A model generated the notes under the pieces. It searched no databases, had not been told where the DNA came from, and saw nothing but the letters and a program-made list of their open reading frames with translations. From the NCBI RefSeq assembly GCF_018494065.1, contig NZ_JABBFR010000019.1:1-58479 (forward strand): DNA of 58,479 nucleotides, read 5' to 3'. Both the position numbers and the translations under genes were made by a program. Shown in pieces: positions 27,831 through 38,758 of this stretch (positions are counted from its first letter, which is position 1; each line of letters starts with the position of its first letter). This stretch comes from Rosenbergiella gaditana (GTDB taxonomy: Bacteria; Pseudomonadota; Gammaproteobacteria; Enterobacterales; Enterobacteriaceae).

Positions 27831-28012
27831 ACTGGCATCTTTGTCAATTCGATTGCACAGTAAGTCGTCGAATTGCCAAAGGTTCCCTGCGGGGGCAGTA
27901 CTCTTTGCACTCGTATCGCTGAACCGATAGAACAGAGCGGTCATCTGTTTGGGTATCTCCGTTTAACGGTGAATTATATTACGAAAAGCATAGCATTGCT
28001 TAAGGGATCACT

Positions 28013-30823
28013 ATGCAGAATAGCGCAATGAAATCCTGGCTAGACTCATCCTGGCTGGCCGGCGCGAACCAGTCCTATATCGAGCAGTTGTATGAGGATT
28101 ACCTCACCGATCCTGACTCGGTAGATAGTGTCTGGCGTGAAAGGTTCGCACAATTCCCCGCGGACGCACTAAGACCTGATCAATATCATTCCACAACGCG
28201 AGAGTATTTTCGGCGTCTAGCCAAAGATGCGACACGTTATACTACCTCGGTGAGTGATCCTGAAACCAACTCCAAACAGGTTAAGGTATTACAACTCATC
28301 AATGCTTTTCGTTTCCGCGGCCATCAAAAAGCCAATTTAGACCCTTTAGGGCTGTGGCAACAAGAGGAAGTTCCTGATCTCGATCCGGCATTTCATGGTT
28401 TAAGTGCCAGTGATTTTAATGAAAGCTTCAATGTCGGTTCGTTTGCCTCAGGCAAAGAGACAATGAAACTTTCCGATATATTTGACGCATTGAAACAGAC
28501 TTATTGCGGGTCAATTGGTGCGGAGTATATGCATATCACCAACACCGAAGAGAAACGTTGGATTCAGCAACGTATCGAATCGGTCGCCGGTCAAGCAACC
28601 TTCAGTGCGGAAGAAAAGAAAAAATTTTTAAAAGAGCTTACCGCTGCTGAAGGAATGGAAAAGTATTTAGGGGCTAAGTTCCCTGGAGCCAAGCGCTTTT
28701 CTCTTGAAGGCGGGGATGCTTTAATCCCAATGCTGCGTGAAATGATCCGCCATGCGGGTAAGCAGGGAACGCAAGAAGTGGTACTGGGTATGGCACACCG
28801 TGGCCGCCTTAACGTGCTGATCAACGTTCTCGGTAAAAAAACACAAGATCTGTTCGATGAATTCGCCGGTAAACATCATGAGCATCTGGGTGCCGGTGAT
28901 GTGAAATACCATATGGGCTTCTCATCGGATCTAGAAACAGAAGGTGGTTTGGTTCACTTAGCCTTGGCGTTTAACCCCTCTCACTTAGAAATTGTTAGCC
29001 CAGTGGTAATGGGATCTGTTCGTGCACGTCTTGACCGTCTTGATGAGCCTTCAGCCATTAACAAAGTCCTGCCAATCACCATTCACGGTGATGCGGCGGT
29101 AATTGGCCAAGGAGTGGTGCAAGAGACGCTAAATATGTCTCAAGCACGAGGTTATATGGTTGGCGGCACTGTACGTATCGTGATCAATAACCAAGTCGGT
29201 TTTACCACCTCTAATCCGAAAGATGCGCGTTCTACGCCTTATTGTACGGATATCGGCAAGATGATTCAGACGCCGATTTTCCACGTTAATGCCGATGATC
29301 CCGAAGCGGTCGCTTTTGTGACGCGCTTAGCCTTGGATTATCGTAATACCTTTAAGCGGGACGTCTTTATCGATCTCGTGTGCTATCGCCGCCATGGGCA
29401 TAACGAAGCTGATGAGCCGAGTGCCACGCAGCCCGTGATGTACAAAAAAATTAAGCAACACCCCACGCCGCGTAAAATTTATGCGGATAAATTAACGGCC
29501 TCTAACGTCGTCAGTGCAGGCGAAGTGACTGAACTGGTCAATGTGTATCGCGATGCACTGGATGCAGGGGAATGTGTGGTGGAAGAGTGGCGTCCAATGA
29601 CGCTGAACTCCTGTACTTGGTCACCTTATCTAAATCACGAGTGGGATGAAGCTTATCCTGCGACGGTTGACCAGAATCGACTCAAACAGATTGCGGTTAA
29701 TCTAAGTCAGATCCCTGCTGAGATCGAAGCGCAATCTCGTGTGAAGAAAATTTATAATGATCGTCATGAGATGGCGGAAGGAAACAAAGCTTTCGATTGG
29801 GGCGGCGCAGAAAACTTAGCTTATGCCACCTTAGTTGACGAAGGCGTTTCAGTCCGTTTATCGGGTGAGGATTCAGGACGTGGTACCTTCTTCCATCGTC
29901 ACGCGGTCATACATAATCAAAGCAATGGCTCGACCTTTACACCCCTTCACCATGTCCGTAAAGGGCAGGGTGTATTCAAAGTATGGGATTCCGTCTTATC
30001 CGAAGAAGCCGTACTGGCCTTTGAATATGGCTATGCGACAGCAGAACCCCGTACCTTGACGATATGGGAAGCACAATTCGGCGACTTCGCTAACGGTGCT
30101 CAAGTGGTGATTGACCAGTTCATCAGTTCAGGTGAGCAAAAATGGGGCCGGATGTGTGGATTAGTGATGCTGTTACCTCATGGCTACGAAGGCCAAGGTC
30201 CAGAACACTCATCGGCTCGTCTTGAACGTTATCTGCAGCTATGTGCCGATCAAAATATGCAGGTCTGTGTGCCCTCGACTCCAGCACAGGTTTACCACAT
30301 GATACGTCGTCAGGCACTTCGCGGTATGCGCCGTCCACTGGTGGTGATGTCTCCGAAATCCCTGTTGCGTCATCCGCTAGCAATCTCAGGTATGGATGAA
30401 CTGGCACAAGGCGAGTTTATGCCTGCTATTCCAGAAATCGATTCGCTGGATGCGCAGAAGGTTAAACGTGTGGTGCTCTGTTCCGGTAAGGTTTATTACG
30501 ATTTACTAGAGCAACGTCGTAAAAACGAGCAAGACAACGTTGCCATTATTCGTATTGAGCAACTCTATCCGTTCCCACACAAAGCGGTCCAACAGGCGAT
30601 CAGTGCTTACAGCCATGTTACTGATTTCGTGTGGTGCCAAGAAGAGCCGCTTAACCAAGGCGCTTGGTATTGTAGCCAACATAATTTCCATGATGTCGTC
30701 CCCGCTGGGGCCAAATTACGCTACGCTGGCCGAGCGGCTTCCGCTTCTCCAGCTGTGGGATATATGTCTGTTCACCAAAAGCAGCAGCAAGAATTAGTTA
30801 ATGATGCGCTGAACGTTGATTGA
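28013..30823 (+). CDS. sucA: 2-oxoglutarate dehydrogenase E1 component
   Basis: The thiamine-diphosphate decarboxylase of the oxoglutarate dehydrogenase complex. The 936-residue protein aligns end to end with E. coli SucA (933): N-terminal E2-binding segment (SWLAGANQSYIEQLYEDY), the GMAHRGRLNVL and FNPSHLEIV active-site stretches, the ThDP/Mg region GDAAVIGQG through INNQVGFTTSNP, and a transketolase-like C-terminal half with GEDSGRGTFFHRH and QGPEHSSARLER. The start has a weak ribosome site. sucB begins 15 bases downstream. Confidence 0.98.
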   Translation: MQNSAMKSWLDSSWLAGANQSYIEQLYEDYLTDPDSVDSVWRERFAQFPADALRPDQYHSTTREYFRRLAKDATRYTTSVSDPETNSKQVKVLQLINAFRFRGHQKANLDPLGLWQQEEVPDLDPAFHGLSASDFNESFNVGSFASGKETMKLSDIFDALKQTYCGSIGAEYMHITNTEEKRWIQQRIESVAGQATFSAEEKKKFLKELTAAEGMEKYLGAKFPGAKRFSLEGGDALIPMLREMIRHAGKQGTQEVVLGMAHRGRLNVLINVLGKKTQDLFDEFAGKHHEHLGAGDVKYHMGFSSDLETEGGLVHLALAFNPSHLEIVSPVVMGSVRARLDRLDEPSAINKVLPITIHGDAAVIGQGVVQETLNMSQARGYMVGGTVRIVINNQVGFTTSNPKDARSTPYCTDIGKMIQTPIFHVNADDPEAVAFVTRLALDYRNTFKRDVFIDLVCYRRHGHNEADEPSATQPVMYKKIKQHPTPRKIYADKLTASNVVSAGEVTELVNVYRDALDAGECVVEEWRPMTLNSCTWSPYLNHEWDEAYPATVDQNRLKQIAVNLSQIPAEIEAQSRVKKIYNDRHEMAEGNKAFDWGGAENLAYATLVDEGVSVRLSGEDSGRGTFFHRHAVIHNQSNGSTFTPLHHVRKGQGVFKVWDSVLSEEAVLAFEYGYATAEPRTLTIWEAQFGDFANGAQVVIDQFISSGEQKWGRMCGLVMLLPHGYEGQGPEHSSARLERYLQLCADQNMQVCVPSTPAQVYHMIRRQALRGMRRPLVVMSPKSLLRHPLAISGMDELAQGEFMPAIPEIDSLDAQKVKRVVLCSGKVYYDLLEQRRKNEQDNVAIIRIEQLYPFPHKAVQQAISAYSHVTDFVWCQEEPLNQGAWYCSQHNFHDVVPAGAKLRYAGRAASASPAVGYMSVHQKQQQELVNDALNVD

Positions 30824-30838
30824 TAAAAAGGAAAGACA

Positions 30839-32059
30839 ATGAGTAGCTTAGAAATTTTCGTTCCCGATTTACCGGAATCTGTTGCCGATGCCACGGTTGC
30901 AACTTGGCACAAACAGCCCGGTGACAGCGTCCAGCGCGATGAAGTGCTGGTAGAAATTGAAACCGATAAAGTGATTTTAGAGGTGCCTGCGGCGGCTGAC
31001 GGTATTTTGGAAGCCATCGTTGAAGCAGAAGGGGCGACAGTCGTCTCTCGTCAGCTATTGGGTCGTCTTAAAGAGGGTAATAGTGCAGGCAAAGAGAGCA
31101 CAGCTACGCCAACGCCTTCTCCGGTTTCAGCACCTGATTCCGCCGCAACGACGCCGGAAAATAGTGACGAGTCCAATGATTTCTTAACCCCTGCTATTCG
31201 CCGCTTAATCGCTGAACATACCTTGGATGCCACGCAAATTAAAGGTACGGGTGTGGGTGGACGTATTACCCGTGAAGATGTTGAAAAACATCTTGCCGCG
31301 GCGAAATCAGCGTCTAAAACAGAGACCGCTGCCCAGTCTGTAACCATGCCTCTTTCAAACCGTAGTGAGAAACGTGTTCCGATGACGCGTTTACGTAAAC
31401 GTGTTGCAGAGCGTTTGTTAGAAGCCAAAAATAGCACCGCCATGTTGACCACCTTTAACGAGGTCAATATGAAGCCAATTATGCAAATACGTAAGCAGTA
31501 CGGCGAAGCGTTCGAGAAACGTCATGGTGTGCGTTTAGGCTTTATGTCTTTCTACATTAAAGCGGTGGTTGAAGCCCTTAAACGTTATCCAGAAGTGAAT
31601 GCTTCAATCGATGGCGATGATGTGGTGTATCACAACTATTTTGATGTCAGCATTGCGGTGTCAACGCCACGTGGCTTGGTCACACCTGTACTGAAAGATG
31701 TTGATGCATTGAGCATGGCTGACATCGAGAAGAAAATTAAAGAGTTAGCGATCAAAGGACGTGATGGCAAGTTAACGGTTGAAGAATTAACCGGTGGCAA
31801 CTTTACGATCACCAATGGTGGAGTGTTTGGATCCTTGATGTCGACACCGATCATCAACCCACCACAAAGCGCGATCTTAGGGATGCATGCTATCAAGGAT
31901 CGCCCGATGGCAGTCAACGGCCAAGTCGAAATCCTTCCAATGATGTATCTCGCACTCTCTTATGACCACCGTCTGATTGATGGTCGTGAATCAGTGGGCT
32001 ACCTCGTTGCGATTAAAGACCTGCTTGAAGATCCTGCACGTCTGCTACTGGATGTCTAA
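30839..32059 (+). CDS. sucB: Dihydrolipoyl succinyltransferase, E2 of oxoglutarate dehydrogenase
   Basis: Forms the core of the complex and transfers succinyl groups to CoA. The 406-residue protein has one N-terminal lipoyl domain (1-80; lipoyl lysine in [11 protein letters not shown]), an Ala/Pro/Thr-rich linker (about 83-112), the peripheral-subunit-binding domain ([19 protein letters not shown] to [12 protein letters not shown]) and a C-terminal catalytic domain ending in [16 protein letters not shown] with the catalytic HxxxDG motif. Length is one residue over E. coli SucB. An AAAGGA ribosome site precedes the start. Confidence 0.98.
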   Translation: MSSLEIFVPDLPESVADATVATWHKQPGDSVQRDEVLVEIETDKVILEVPAAADGILEAIVEAEGATVVSRQLLGRLKEGNSAGKESTATPTPSPVSAPDSAATTPENSDESNDFLTPAIRRLIAEHTLDATQIKGTGVGGRITREDVEKHLAAAKSASKTETAAQSVTMPLSNRSEKRVPMTRLRKRVAERLLEAKNSTAMLTTFNEVNMKPIMQIRKQYGEAFEKRHGVRLGFMSFYIKAVVEALKRYPEVNASIDGDDVVYHNYFDVSIAVSTPRGLVTPVLKDVDALSMADIEKKIKELAIKGRDGKLTVEELTGGNFTITNGGVFGSLMSTPIINPPQSAILGMHAIKDRPMAVNGQVEILPMMYLALSYDHRLIDGRESVGYLVAIKDLLEDPARLLLDV

Positions 32060-32116
32060 TTTACTGTGGCGCGTGTAATATGCGCCTATTTTTTTGACCT
32101 GAACGGATAATACCCT

Positions 32117-33283
32117 ATGAATTTACATGAATATCAGGCGAAACAGCTTTTTGCTCGTTATGGCTTACCTGCGCCGTCTGGTTATGCTTGCAGTACGCCT
32201 CGTGAAGCTGAAGAAGCAGCATCAAAAATTGGTAGTGGACCTTGGGTAGTGAAATGCCAAGTCCATGCGGGCGGTCGCGGTAAAGCGGGTGGCGTAAAAG
32301 TCGTTAAGAGCAAAGAAGAGATCCGTAGCTTTGCCGAAGGCTGGTTAGGCAAGCGTTTAGTGACCTATCAAACTGATGGGCAAGGACAGCCGGTCAACCA
32401 AATCTTGGTTGAAGCCGCTACCGATATCGATAAAGAGCTATACCTCGGAGCAGTCGTTGACCGCAGTACTCGCCGCGTGGTGTTTATGGCGTCAACGGAA
32501 GGTGGCGTTGAAATTGAGAAAGTCGCTGAAGAGACCCCACACTTAATTCATAAAATGGCCCTGGACCCGTTAACGGGTCCAATGCCTTACCAAGGTCGTG
32601 AACTCGCGTTCAAATTAGGACTGGAAGGTAAGCAAGTCAGTCAATTCGCGAAAATCTTTATGGGACTGGCGACATTATTCCTTGAGCGCGATCTGGCATT
32701 AGTTGAAATTAACCCGCTGGTCATCACCACCCAAGGTGACCTCATCTGTTTAGATGGAAAACTTGGCGCTGATAGCAACGCGATGTTCCGTCAATCTGAA
32801 TTACGCGAAATGCATGATCCAAGCCAAGAAGATTCCCGTGAAGCTCATGCGGCACAATGGGAACTAAACTATGTTGCATTGGAAGGCAACATCGGCTGTA
32901 TGGTTAACGGTGCAGGCTTAGCGATGGGCACTATGGATATCGTTAAACACCATGGTGGGCAACCGGCTAACTTCCTCGATGTTGGGGGCGGGGCAACCAA
33001 AGAGCGCGTGACGGAAGCATTCAAAATTATTCTTTCTGACGATGCGGTGAAAGCGGTACTGGTGAATATCTTTGGTGGGATTGTCCGTTGTGACTTGATT
33101 GCCGACGGTATTATCGGTGCAGTTGAAGAGGTGGGGGTGAATGTCCCTGTCGTCGTTCGTCTCGAAGGAAATAATGCTGAATTAGGTGCACAACGTTTAG
33201 CAGAAAGTGGTCTAAATATTATTGCAGCTACCAGTTTGACTGACGCTGCCCAGCAAGTAGTCGCTGCGGCGGAGGGTAAATAA
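32117..33283 (+). CDS. sucC: Succinyl-CoA synthetase beta subunit
   Basis: The ATP-grasp subunit that binds nucleotide and succinate and, with SucD, makes ATP from succinyl-CoA. It has 388 residues, as in E. coli. Landmarks are the N-terminal [20 protein letters not shown], the glycine-rich [11 protein letters not shown] loop, [19 protein letters not shown] and the FGGIVRCD phosphate-binding segment. The stop overlaps the sucD ATG (TAATG). Confidence 0.98.
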   Translation: MNLHEYQAKQLFARYGLPAPSGYACSTPREAEEAASKIGSGPWVVKCQVHAGGRGKAGGVKVVKSKEEIRSFAEGWLGKRLVTYQTDGQGQPVNQILVEAATDIDKELYLGAVVDRSTRRVVFMASTEGGVEIEKVAEETPHLIHKMALDPLTGPMPYQGRELAFKLGLEGKQVSQFAKIFMGLATLFLERDLALVEINPLVITTQGDLICLDGKLGADSNAMFRQSELREMHDPSQEDSREAHAAQWELNYVALEGNIGCMVNGAGLAMGTMDIVKHHGGQPANFLDVGGGATKERVTEAFKIILSDDAVKAVLVNIFGGIVRCDLIADGIIGAVEEVGVNVPVVVRLEGNNAELGAQRLAESGLNIIAATSLTDAAQQVVAAAEGK

Positions 33284-34158
33284 TGTCTATTTTGATTGAT
33301 AAGAATACTAAAGTCATCTGCCAAGGTTTTACCGGTGGCCAAGGCACGTTTCACTCCGAACAAGCGATCGCTTACGGCACGCAAATGGTGGGTGGCGTAA
33401 CCCCAGGTAAAGGCGGAACAACGCACTTAGGTTTACCGGTGTTCAATACTGTACGGGAAGCGGTGGAAGTCACAGGCGCGACTGCTTCTGTAATCTACGT
33501 TCCCGCGCCATTCTGTAAAGACAGTATTTTAGAAGCGATTGATGCAGGCATAAAACTGATCATCACTATTACCGAAGGTATTCCTACGCTGGATATGTTA
33601 ACGGTGAAGGTGAAATTGGACCAAGCAGGTGTGCGGATGATCGGTCCTAACTGTCCAGGTGTGATCACTCCAGGCGAGTGTAAAATTGGTATTATGCCAG
33701 GCCACATTCACCAACCAGGTCGTGTCGGGATTGTTTCACGTTCAGGCACTCTGACTTATGAAGCCGTGAAGCAAACAACCGATATTGGCTACGGTCAATC
33801 GACATGTGTTGGTATTGGTGGCGACCCTATTCCGGGTTCAAGCTTTATCGATATTCTTGAGTTATTCGAGAAAGATCCGCAAACTGAAGCGATCGTAATG
33901 ATCGGTGAAATTGGTGGGAGTGCCGAAGAAGAAGCAGCCGCTTATATCAAAGCACATGTCACTAAACCTGTCGTTAGCTACATTGCCGGTGTAACGGCCC
34001 CGAAAGGTAAACGTATGGGACACGCAGGTGCCATCATTGCCGGCGGTAAAGGCACTGCTGACGAGAAATTTGCGGCATTAGAAGCTGCGGGTGTTAAAAC
34101 AGTGCGCAGCCTTGCCGATATCGGTGATGCGGTGAAAGCGGTTCTACCTGCTCGCTAA
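33283..34158 (+). CDS. sucD: Succinyl-CoA synthetase alpha subunit
   Basis: Binds CoA and carries the phosphohistidine intermediate. The 291-residue protein has the N-terminal CoA-binding Rossmann domain ([34 protein letters not shown]) and the phosphohistidine in [19 protein letters not shown] (His246 equivalent). Two residues longer than E. coli SucD. Last gene of sdhCDAB-sucABCD; a strong terminator follows. Confidence 0.98.
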   Translation: MSILIDKNTKVICQGFTGGQGTFHSEQAIAYGTQMVGGVTPGKGGTTHLGLPVFNTVREAVEVTGATASVIYVPAPFCKDSILEAIDAGIKLIITITEGIPTLDMLTVKVKLDQAGVRMIGPNCPGVITPGECKIGIMPGHIHQPGRVGIVSRSGTLTYEAVKQTTDIGYGQSTCVGIGGDPIPGSSFIDILELFEKDPQTEAIVMIGEIGGSAEEEAAAYIKAHVTKPVVSYIAGVTAPKGKRMGHAGAIIAGGKGTADEKFAALEAAGVKTVRSLADIGDAVKAVLPAR

Positions 34159-34177
34159 TTAATTAGTATTTGTTATT

Positions 34178-34208
34178 AAGCCATCGACAGTTCGATGGCT
34201 TTTTTTTA
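34178..34208 (+). terminator. Rho-independent terminator of the sdh-suc operon
   Basis: AAGCCATCGA, a short loop and TCGATGGCTT with a run of eight T, 19 bases after sucD. Confidence 0.9.
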
Positions 34209-34572
34209 TTCAAAAATAAAACAAAAATAGTGAATAATTTTAACAATATAATTTTTCATAAATATAGTTATAATTATCTAGATCGAGATCAATTAACCCT
34301 TCGTTAGTTTCTAGAAATAATTAATCACTAAGATTACATTATCTTCCACTATCACCGTGAGCACCTCTCTCTACTTAGAACCTTTAATTGGGGTGGAAGG
34401 CTATCATTTATTAAATAATAGCTCTAGGCATCGGCAGATAATAAGCAGCCTAATCATAATGCCTCTTATTACTATTATGCTGGATTATTAACATCATCTC
34501 TTTAGATTTCATTAAGGTTATTGGAATAATTTCCAGTAACGGGTGAAAACTAGAGTGAAAAAAGGAGTAAGG
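34209..34572. other. cydA upstream control region
   Basis: A very AT-rich 364-base gap before cydA with no ORF. It contains a TATAAT at 34269-34274, an FNR-type dyad at 34279-34292 and further AT-rich segments. E. coli cydA has several promoters controlled by ArcA and FNR in the same interval. GATCAATTAACC at 34287-34298 could be part of an ArcA site, but I cannot delimit it. Confidence 0.6.
34279..34292. promoter_or_regulatory. Candidate FNR site upstream of cydA
   Basis: TAGATCGAGATCAA matches the FNR consensus TTGATnnnnATCAA at 9 of 10 defined positions. It lies 5 bases after a TATAAT hexamer, a position suited to anaerobic repression of that promoter, as known for E. coli cydA. Confidence 0.5.
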
Positions 34573-36135
34573 ATGTTTGATATCGTCGAACTCTCTCGCT
34601 TACAGTTTGCGTTAACCGCAATGTACCACTTCCTTTTTGTCCCACTAACGCTCGGTATGGCGTTCTTGCTGGCGATTATGGAAACGGTCTACGTTTTTAC
34701 GGGTAAGCAAATTTATAAAGACATGACGAAGTTTTGGGGAAAACTGTTTGGGATCAATTTTGCCCTCGGGGTCGCCACCGGTCTGACGATGGAATTCCAG
34801 TTTGGCACCAACTGGTCTTATTATTCGCATTATGTTGGCGATATTTTTGGCGCCCCTTTAGCTATTGAAGGATTAATGGCTTTCTTTTTAGAATCGACCT
34901 TTGTCGGGCTATTTTTCTTTGGCTGGGATCGCTTAGGGAAAGTTCAACATTTAGCGGTGACATGGTTAGTGGCGCTGGGATCAAACTTATCCGCGCTATG
35001 GATATTAGTGGCGAATGGTTGGATGCAAAATCCTGTCGCATCAGAATTTAATTTTGAAACCATGCGAATGGAGATGGTGAGCTTCTCCGAATTAGTACTC
35101 AATCCCGTCGCGCAAGTTAAATTTGTGCACACCGTCGCTTCCGGCTATACCACTGGCGCAATTTTTGTCTTGGCTATCAGTGCATGGTATTTATTGAAAG
35201 GGCGCGATGTTGCGTTTGCGAAACGCTCTTTTGCTATTGCCGCAAGTTTTGGTATGGCAGCGGTACTTTCGGTCATCATTCTCGGTGATGAATCTGGATA
35301 CGAAATGGGGGATGTGCAAAAAACTAAACTGGCCGCGATTGAAGCGGAATGGGAAACACAACCTGCGCCAGCCGCTTTCACACTGTTTGGTCTTCCCGAC
35401 CAACAGGCTGAAAAAAACCATTATGCAGTTCAAGTCCCATACCTACTCGGACTGATAGCCACCCGTTCCACCGATAAGCCTGTGCTGGGGTTGAAAGATC
35501 TCTTAGCTGAGCATGAAATTCGTATCCGCAATGGGATGAAAGCCTATGCCTTATTAACCGAGTTACGCAGTGGTAATCAAGAAATGGCGGTACGTGAAGC
35601 CTTTGAAAGCCATAAAAAGGATCTCGGATACGGATTATTGCTCAAACGCTATACACAGAATGTCAGCGACGCGACGGAAGCTCAAATTCAGCAAGCTACT
35701 AAAGATTCAATCCCGAGTGTTGCACCGCTCTATTTCTCTTTCCGCATTATGGTGTTGTGTGGCGCACTGATCTTCTTAGTGATTGCCGCGTCGTTTATTA
35801 CTGTATTACGTAATCGTATTGCAAGAAATCGCGTAATATTGAAAGCGGCAGTGTGTGCACTCCCTTTGCCTTGGATAGCGGTTGAGTCAGGCTGGTTTGT
35901 GGCGGAATACGGACGTCAGCCGTGGGCAATCGGCGAAGTGCTACCGACGGCCGTGGCCAATTCATCCTTAACTGTCGGTGATCTTCTCTTTTCGATGGGG
36001 TTAGTGCTTGGGCTTTACACCTTATTCATTATTGCTGAGATGTATTTAATGATTAAGTTCGCCCGTTTAGGCCCGTCGAGCTTGAAAACTGGCCGATACC
36101 ATCATGAGCAATCTACGGATAACGCTTCAGTTTAA
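34573..36135 (+). CDS. cydA: Cytochrome bd-I ubiquinol oxidase subunit I
   Basis: The quinol-oxidising subunit of the high-affinity bd oxidase, carrying hemes b558, b595 and d in the inner membrane. The 520-residue protein aligns with E. coli CydA (522). His19 lies in [23 protein letters not shown] contains the second heme histidine region nearby, and the Q-loop (about 245-380) is the long type with [22 protein letters not shown], given here in part as [10 protein letters not shown]. The start 34573 ([12 protein letters not shown]) follows AAGGAG/AAGGA; an upstream in-frame ATG at 34543 adds 10 residues without homology. Confidence 0.98.
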   Translation: MFDIVELSRLQFALTAMYHFLFVPLTLGMAFLLAIMETVYVFTGKQIYKDMTKFWGKLFGINFALGVATGLTMEFQFGTNWSYYSHYVGDIFGAPLAIEGLMAFFLESTFVGLFFFGWDRLGKVQHLAVTWLVALGSNLSALWILVANGWMQNPVASEFNFETMRMEMVSFSELVLNPVAQVKFVHTVASGYTTGAIFVLAISAWYLLKGRDVAFAKRSFAIAASFGMAAVLSVIILGDESGYEMGDVQKTKLAAIEAEWETQPAPAAFTLFGLPDQQAEKNHYAVQVPYLLGLIATRSTDKPVLGLKDLLAEHEIRIRNGMKAYALLTELRSGNQEMAVREAFESHKKDLGYGLLLKRYTQNVSDATEAQIQQATKDSIPSVAPLYFSFRIMVLCGALIFLVIAASFITVLRNRIARNRVILKAAVCALPLPWIAVESGWFVAEYGRQPWAIGEVLPTAVANSSLTVGDLLFSMGLVLGLYTLFIIAEMYLMIKFARLGPSSLKTGRYHHEQSTDNASV

Positions 36136-36153
36136 AGAATCGAGGACGCATTC

Positions 36154-37293
36154 ATGTTTGATTACGAAGTATTACGCTTTGTGTGGTGGCTGCTCATTGG
36201 CATCCTCTTTATTGGTTTCGCTGTTACCGATGGCTTTGATATGGGCGTTGGGATGTTGGGGTGCTTGATAGGTCGTACAGACACTGAACGACGCATCATG
36301 ATCAATAGCATTGCACCCCATTGGGATGGTAACCAAGTATGGTTGATTACGGCTGGAGGAGCGCTATTTGCTGCCTGGCCGATGATCTATGCCGCGGCAT
36401 TTTCTGGATTTTATGTTGCGATGATGTTGGTGCTTGCTTCACTTTTTTTCCGTCCGATTGGTTTTGACTACCGTTCTAAGCTAGAAAATCCAACATGGCG
36501 GGGCATGTGGGATTGGGGGATCTTTATAGGAAGCTTTGTACCGCCTCTGGTTATTGGTGTGGCATTCGGTAATCTTTTACAAGGGGTACCATTCCACTTC
36601 GATAATGATTTACGCTTATTTTATACCGGAAACTTTTTCCAACTGCTCAACCCGTTTGCGTTGTTAACGGGGATAGTCAGCCTGACCATGATCCTGACGC
36701 AAGGTGCGACTTATCTTATGATGCGTACCGATTCAGTGTTATTGAAAAGAAGTCAGCGTTGTAGCCAAATAAGTAGCGCAGTTATGTTTGTCTGTTTTGC
36801 GTTAGCCGGTGTGTGGTTGGCGAATGGGATAGAAGGGTATCAGTTAGCGTCTACCCTCAATCATGCAGCCGAATCTAACCCAATCGGTAAAGAAGTGGAG
36901 ACTGGGGTAGGATTATGGCTAGAGAATTTCTCCACCACACCGAGTTTATGGATTTTTCCCCTAGGTGGACTCGTATTTGCGTTAACGACCTTTGTTTTAG
37001 CCTCAGTGCAACGAGGAGGGTGGGCGTTCTTTAGCTCATCATTAACCATTGCTTGTGTCATCATGACAGTGGGTGTGGCAATGTTCCCCTTTATCATGCC
37101 ATCAAGTACTGTCATTAATAATAGCCTGACGATGTGGGATGCAACCTCAAGCCAGCTCACGCTTACCACCATGACATTTGCGGCGATGATCTTCGTGCCT
37201 ATTGTCTTGGCGTATACCGCTTGGTGCTATTACAAAATGTTTGGTCGGGTAACTCAGCAAGATATTGAAAAGAACACCCACTCATTATATTAA
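36154..37293 (+). CDS. cydB: Cytochrome bd-I ubiquinol oxidase subunit II
   Basis: The second membrane subunit of cytochrome bd, pseudosymmetric with CydA and binding structural ubiquinone. The 379-residue protein equals E. coli CydB, starting MFDYEVLRFVWWLLIG; nine or so hydrophobic segments are visible, with the conserved DGFDMGVGML and WDGNQVWLITAGGALFAAWP stretches. It lies 18 bases after cydA and 12 bases before cydX. Confidence 0.98.
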   Translation: MFDYEVLRFVWWLLIGILFIGFAVTDGFDMGVGMLGCLIGRTDTERRIMINSIAPHWDGNQVWLITAGGALFAAWPMIYAAAFSGFYVAMMLVLASLFFRPIGFDYRSKLENPTWRGMWDWGIFIGSFVPPLVIGVAFGNLLQGVPFHFDNDLRLFYTGNFFQLLNPFALLTGIVSLTMILTQGATYLMMRTDSVLLKRSQRCSQISSAVMFVCFALAGVWLANGIEGYQLASTLNHAAESNPIGKEVETGVGLWLENFSTTPSLWIFPLGGLVFALTTFVLASVQRGGWAFFSSSLTIACVIMTVGVAMFPFIMPSSTVINNSLTMWDATSSQLTLTTMTFAAMIFVPIVLAYTAWCYYKMFGRVTQQDIEKNTHSLY

Positions 37294-37305
37294 GAGGTAA
37301 GTCTT

Positions 37306-37413
37306 ATGTGGTATTTCGCTTGGATCCTAGGCACATTACTTGCCTGTTCTTTTGGTGTAATGACGGCTTTAGCGCTGGAAAATAGTGAAAATGAGAAAAC
37401 ACCTAATCCTTAA
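37306..37413 (+). CDS. cydX: CydX, small subunit of cytochrome bd-I
   Basis: A 35-residue single-membrane-segment protein, MWYFAWILGTLLACSFGVMT at its N-terminus, nearly identical to E. coli CydX over the hydrophobic part, with a short acidic tail (ENSENEKTPNP). CydX stabilises the heme pair of CydAB and is needed for oxidase activity. The ATG follows AGAGGTAAG. The gene is below usual ORF-size cutoffs. E. coli ybgE, which normally follows, is absent: a terminator begins 38 bases later. Confidence 0.95.
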   Translation: MWYFAWILGTLLACSFGVMTALALENSENEKTPNP

Positions 37414-37451
37414 CACTGATTAATTGAATTAGTTTGTTTATCTTTAAAGCT

Positions 37452-37484
37452 AACCCTTCTGTATAGATGCAGAAGGGTTTTTTT
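37452..37484 (+). terminator. Rho-independent terminator of cydABX
   Basis: AACCCTTCT, a ten-base loop and AGAAGGGTT followed by a run of T. Confidence 0.88.
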
Positions 37485-37656
37485 ATGGGTGTAATTAACT
37501 TATTGATAAATAAATATAATTAATTGTTACTGATTTGACTTTGTCACACCAAAACGTAAAGAGAAATAATTATTTTATCAAGCAGAGTTTGCCCCATTCC
37601 CAAGCTCATTGCTCTTGCGTATAGTAGCGGAGTTTAAACCATTATAGGGATGTGGA

Positions 37657-38061
37657 GTGAGTCAAATGCTGTTTCGTTGGCCAATCAGAGTTTACTATGA
37701 AGACACTGATGCCGGAGGCGTTGTTTATCATGCAAGCTATGTCGCTTTTTACGAACGTGCAAGAACAGAAATGTTACGTGCCAAACAGATTAATCAACAA
37801 TTTCTCCTCGAACAACAAGTTGGTTTTGTCGTTCGAAAAATGAATGTGGATTATCGGGCGGCCGCGCGTTTAGACGATATCCTTGAGGTGACGACTGAAA
37901 TCGTCAACATGACACGCGCTACCATTACTTTTCTTCAACGTATTTTGAACGCTGACGGGAAAGTAATTAATGAAGCAGAGGTGTTGATTGCCTGCATTAA
38001 TTTACACCAGATGAAGCCCATAGCGCTTCCTACGTTTATTGTCGCGGAGTTTACGCAGTGA
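37657..38061 (+). CDS. ybgC: Tol-Pal system acyl-CoA thioesterase YbgC
   Basis: A hotdog-fold thioesterase at the head of the Tol-Pal operon; the E. coli enzyme associates with phospholipid synthesis proteins. The 134-residue protein equals E. coli YbgC, with the active-site [19 protein letters not shown] motif. The GTG at 37657 gives an N-terminus aligning exactly with E. coli and has GGGA 6 bases upstream; the ATG at 37666 with GGAG upstream is an alternative. The stop overlaps the tolQ GTG start by 4 bases. Confidence 0.95.
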   Translation: MSQMLFRWPIRVYYEDTDAGGVVYHASYVAFYERARTEMLRAKQINQQFLLEQQVGFVVRKMNVDYRAAARLDDILEVTTEIVNMTRATITFLQRILNADGKVINEAEVLIACINLHQMKPIALPTFIVAEFTQ

Positions 38062-38744
38062 CTGACATGAATATTCTTGATTTGTTCCTTAAGGCGAGCC
38101 TTTTGGTCAAATTCATCATGTTGATTTTAATAGCTTTTTCTGTGGTTTCATGGGCTATCATTATTCAACGTACACGCATTCTCAATGCCGCATCTCGTGA
38201 AGTTGTCGAGTTTGAAGAGAAATTTTGGTCTGGTGTCGACCTATCTAAGTTATATCAAGAGAGCCTAACTCGACGTGACGAGTTAATGGGCACCGAACAG
38301 ATTTTCCATTCTGGTTTTAAAGAGTTTGCGCGTTTACATAAAATTAATAGCCCAGTGCCTGATGCAGTAGTGGAAGGTGCGACCCGTGCAATGCGTATTT
38401 CGACCAATCGGGAATTGGAAACCCTAGAAGCACATATCCCTTTTCTAGGAACGGTAGGTTCAATCAGTCCTTATATCGGGCTGTTTGGTACCGTTTGGGG
38501 CATTATGCATGCCTTTATCTCTCTGGGCGCGGTCAAACAAGCAACCTTACAAATGGTGGCACCGGGTATTGCGGAAGCGCTTATTGCTACAGCAATCGGT
38601 CTTTTTGCTGCGATCCCAGCGGTCATGGCTTATAACCGCCTGAATCAGCGCGTCAATAAGCTTGAGCAAGGTTACGACAATTTTGCAGAAGAATTTACTG
38701 CCATTTTGCACCGTCAGGCTTATAACAGCGAAATGACTAAGTAA
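38058..38744 (+). CDS. tolQ: TolQ, proton-channel subunit of the Tol-Pal motor
   Basis: With TolR it forms the inner-membrane motor that energises TolA for outer-membrane constriction during division. The 228-residue protein (E. coli 230) has membrane segments at about 17-37, 135-160 and 170-192, and the conserved [19 protein letters not shown] region. The GTG start, within the ybgC stop, gives [14 protein letters not shown], as in E. coli. tolR follows after 14 bases. Confidence 0.98.
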   Translation: MTDMNILDLFLKASLLVKFIMLILIAFSVVSWAIIIQRTRILNAASREVVEFEEKFWSGVDLSKLYQESLTRRDELMGTEQIFHSGFKEFARLHKINSPVPDAVVEGATRAMRISTNRELETLEAHIPFLGTVGSISPYIGLFGTVWGIMHAFISLGAVKQATLQMVAPGIAEALIATAIGLFAAIPAVMAYNRLNQRVNKLEQGYDNFAEEFTAILHRQAYNSEMTK

Positions 38745-38758
38745 TCAGGGGTTGACTC

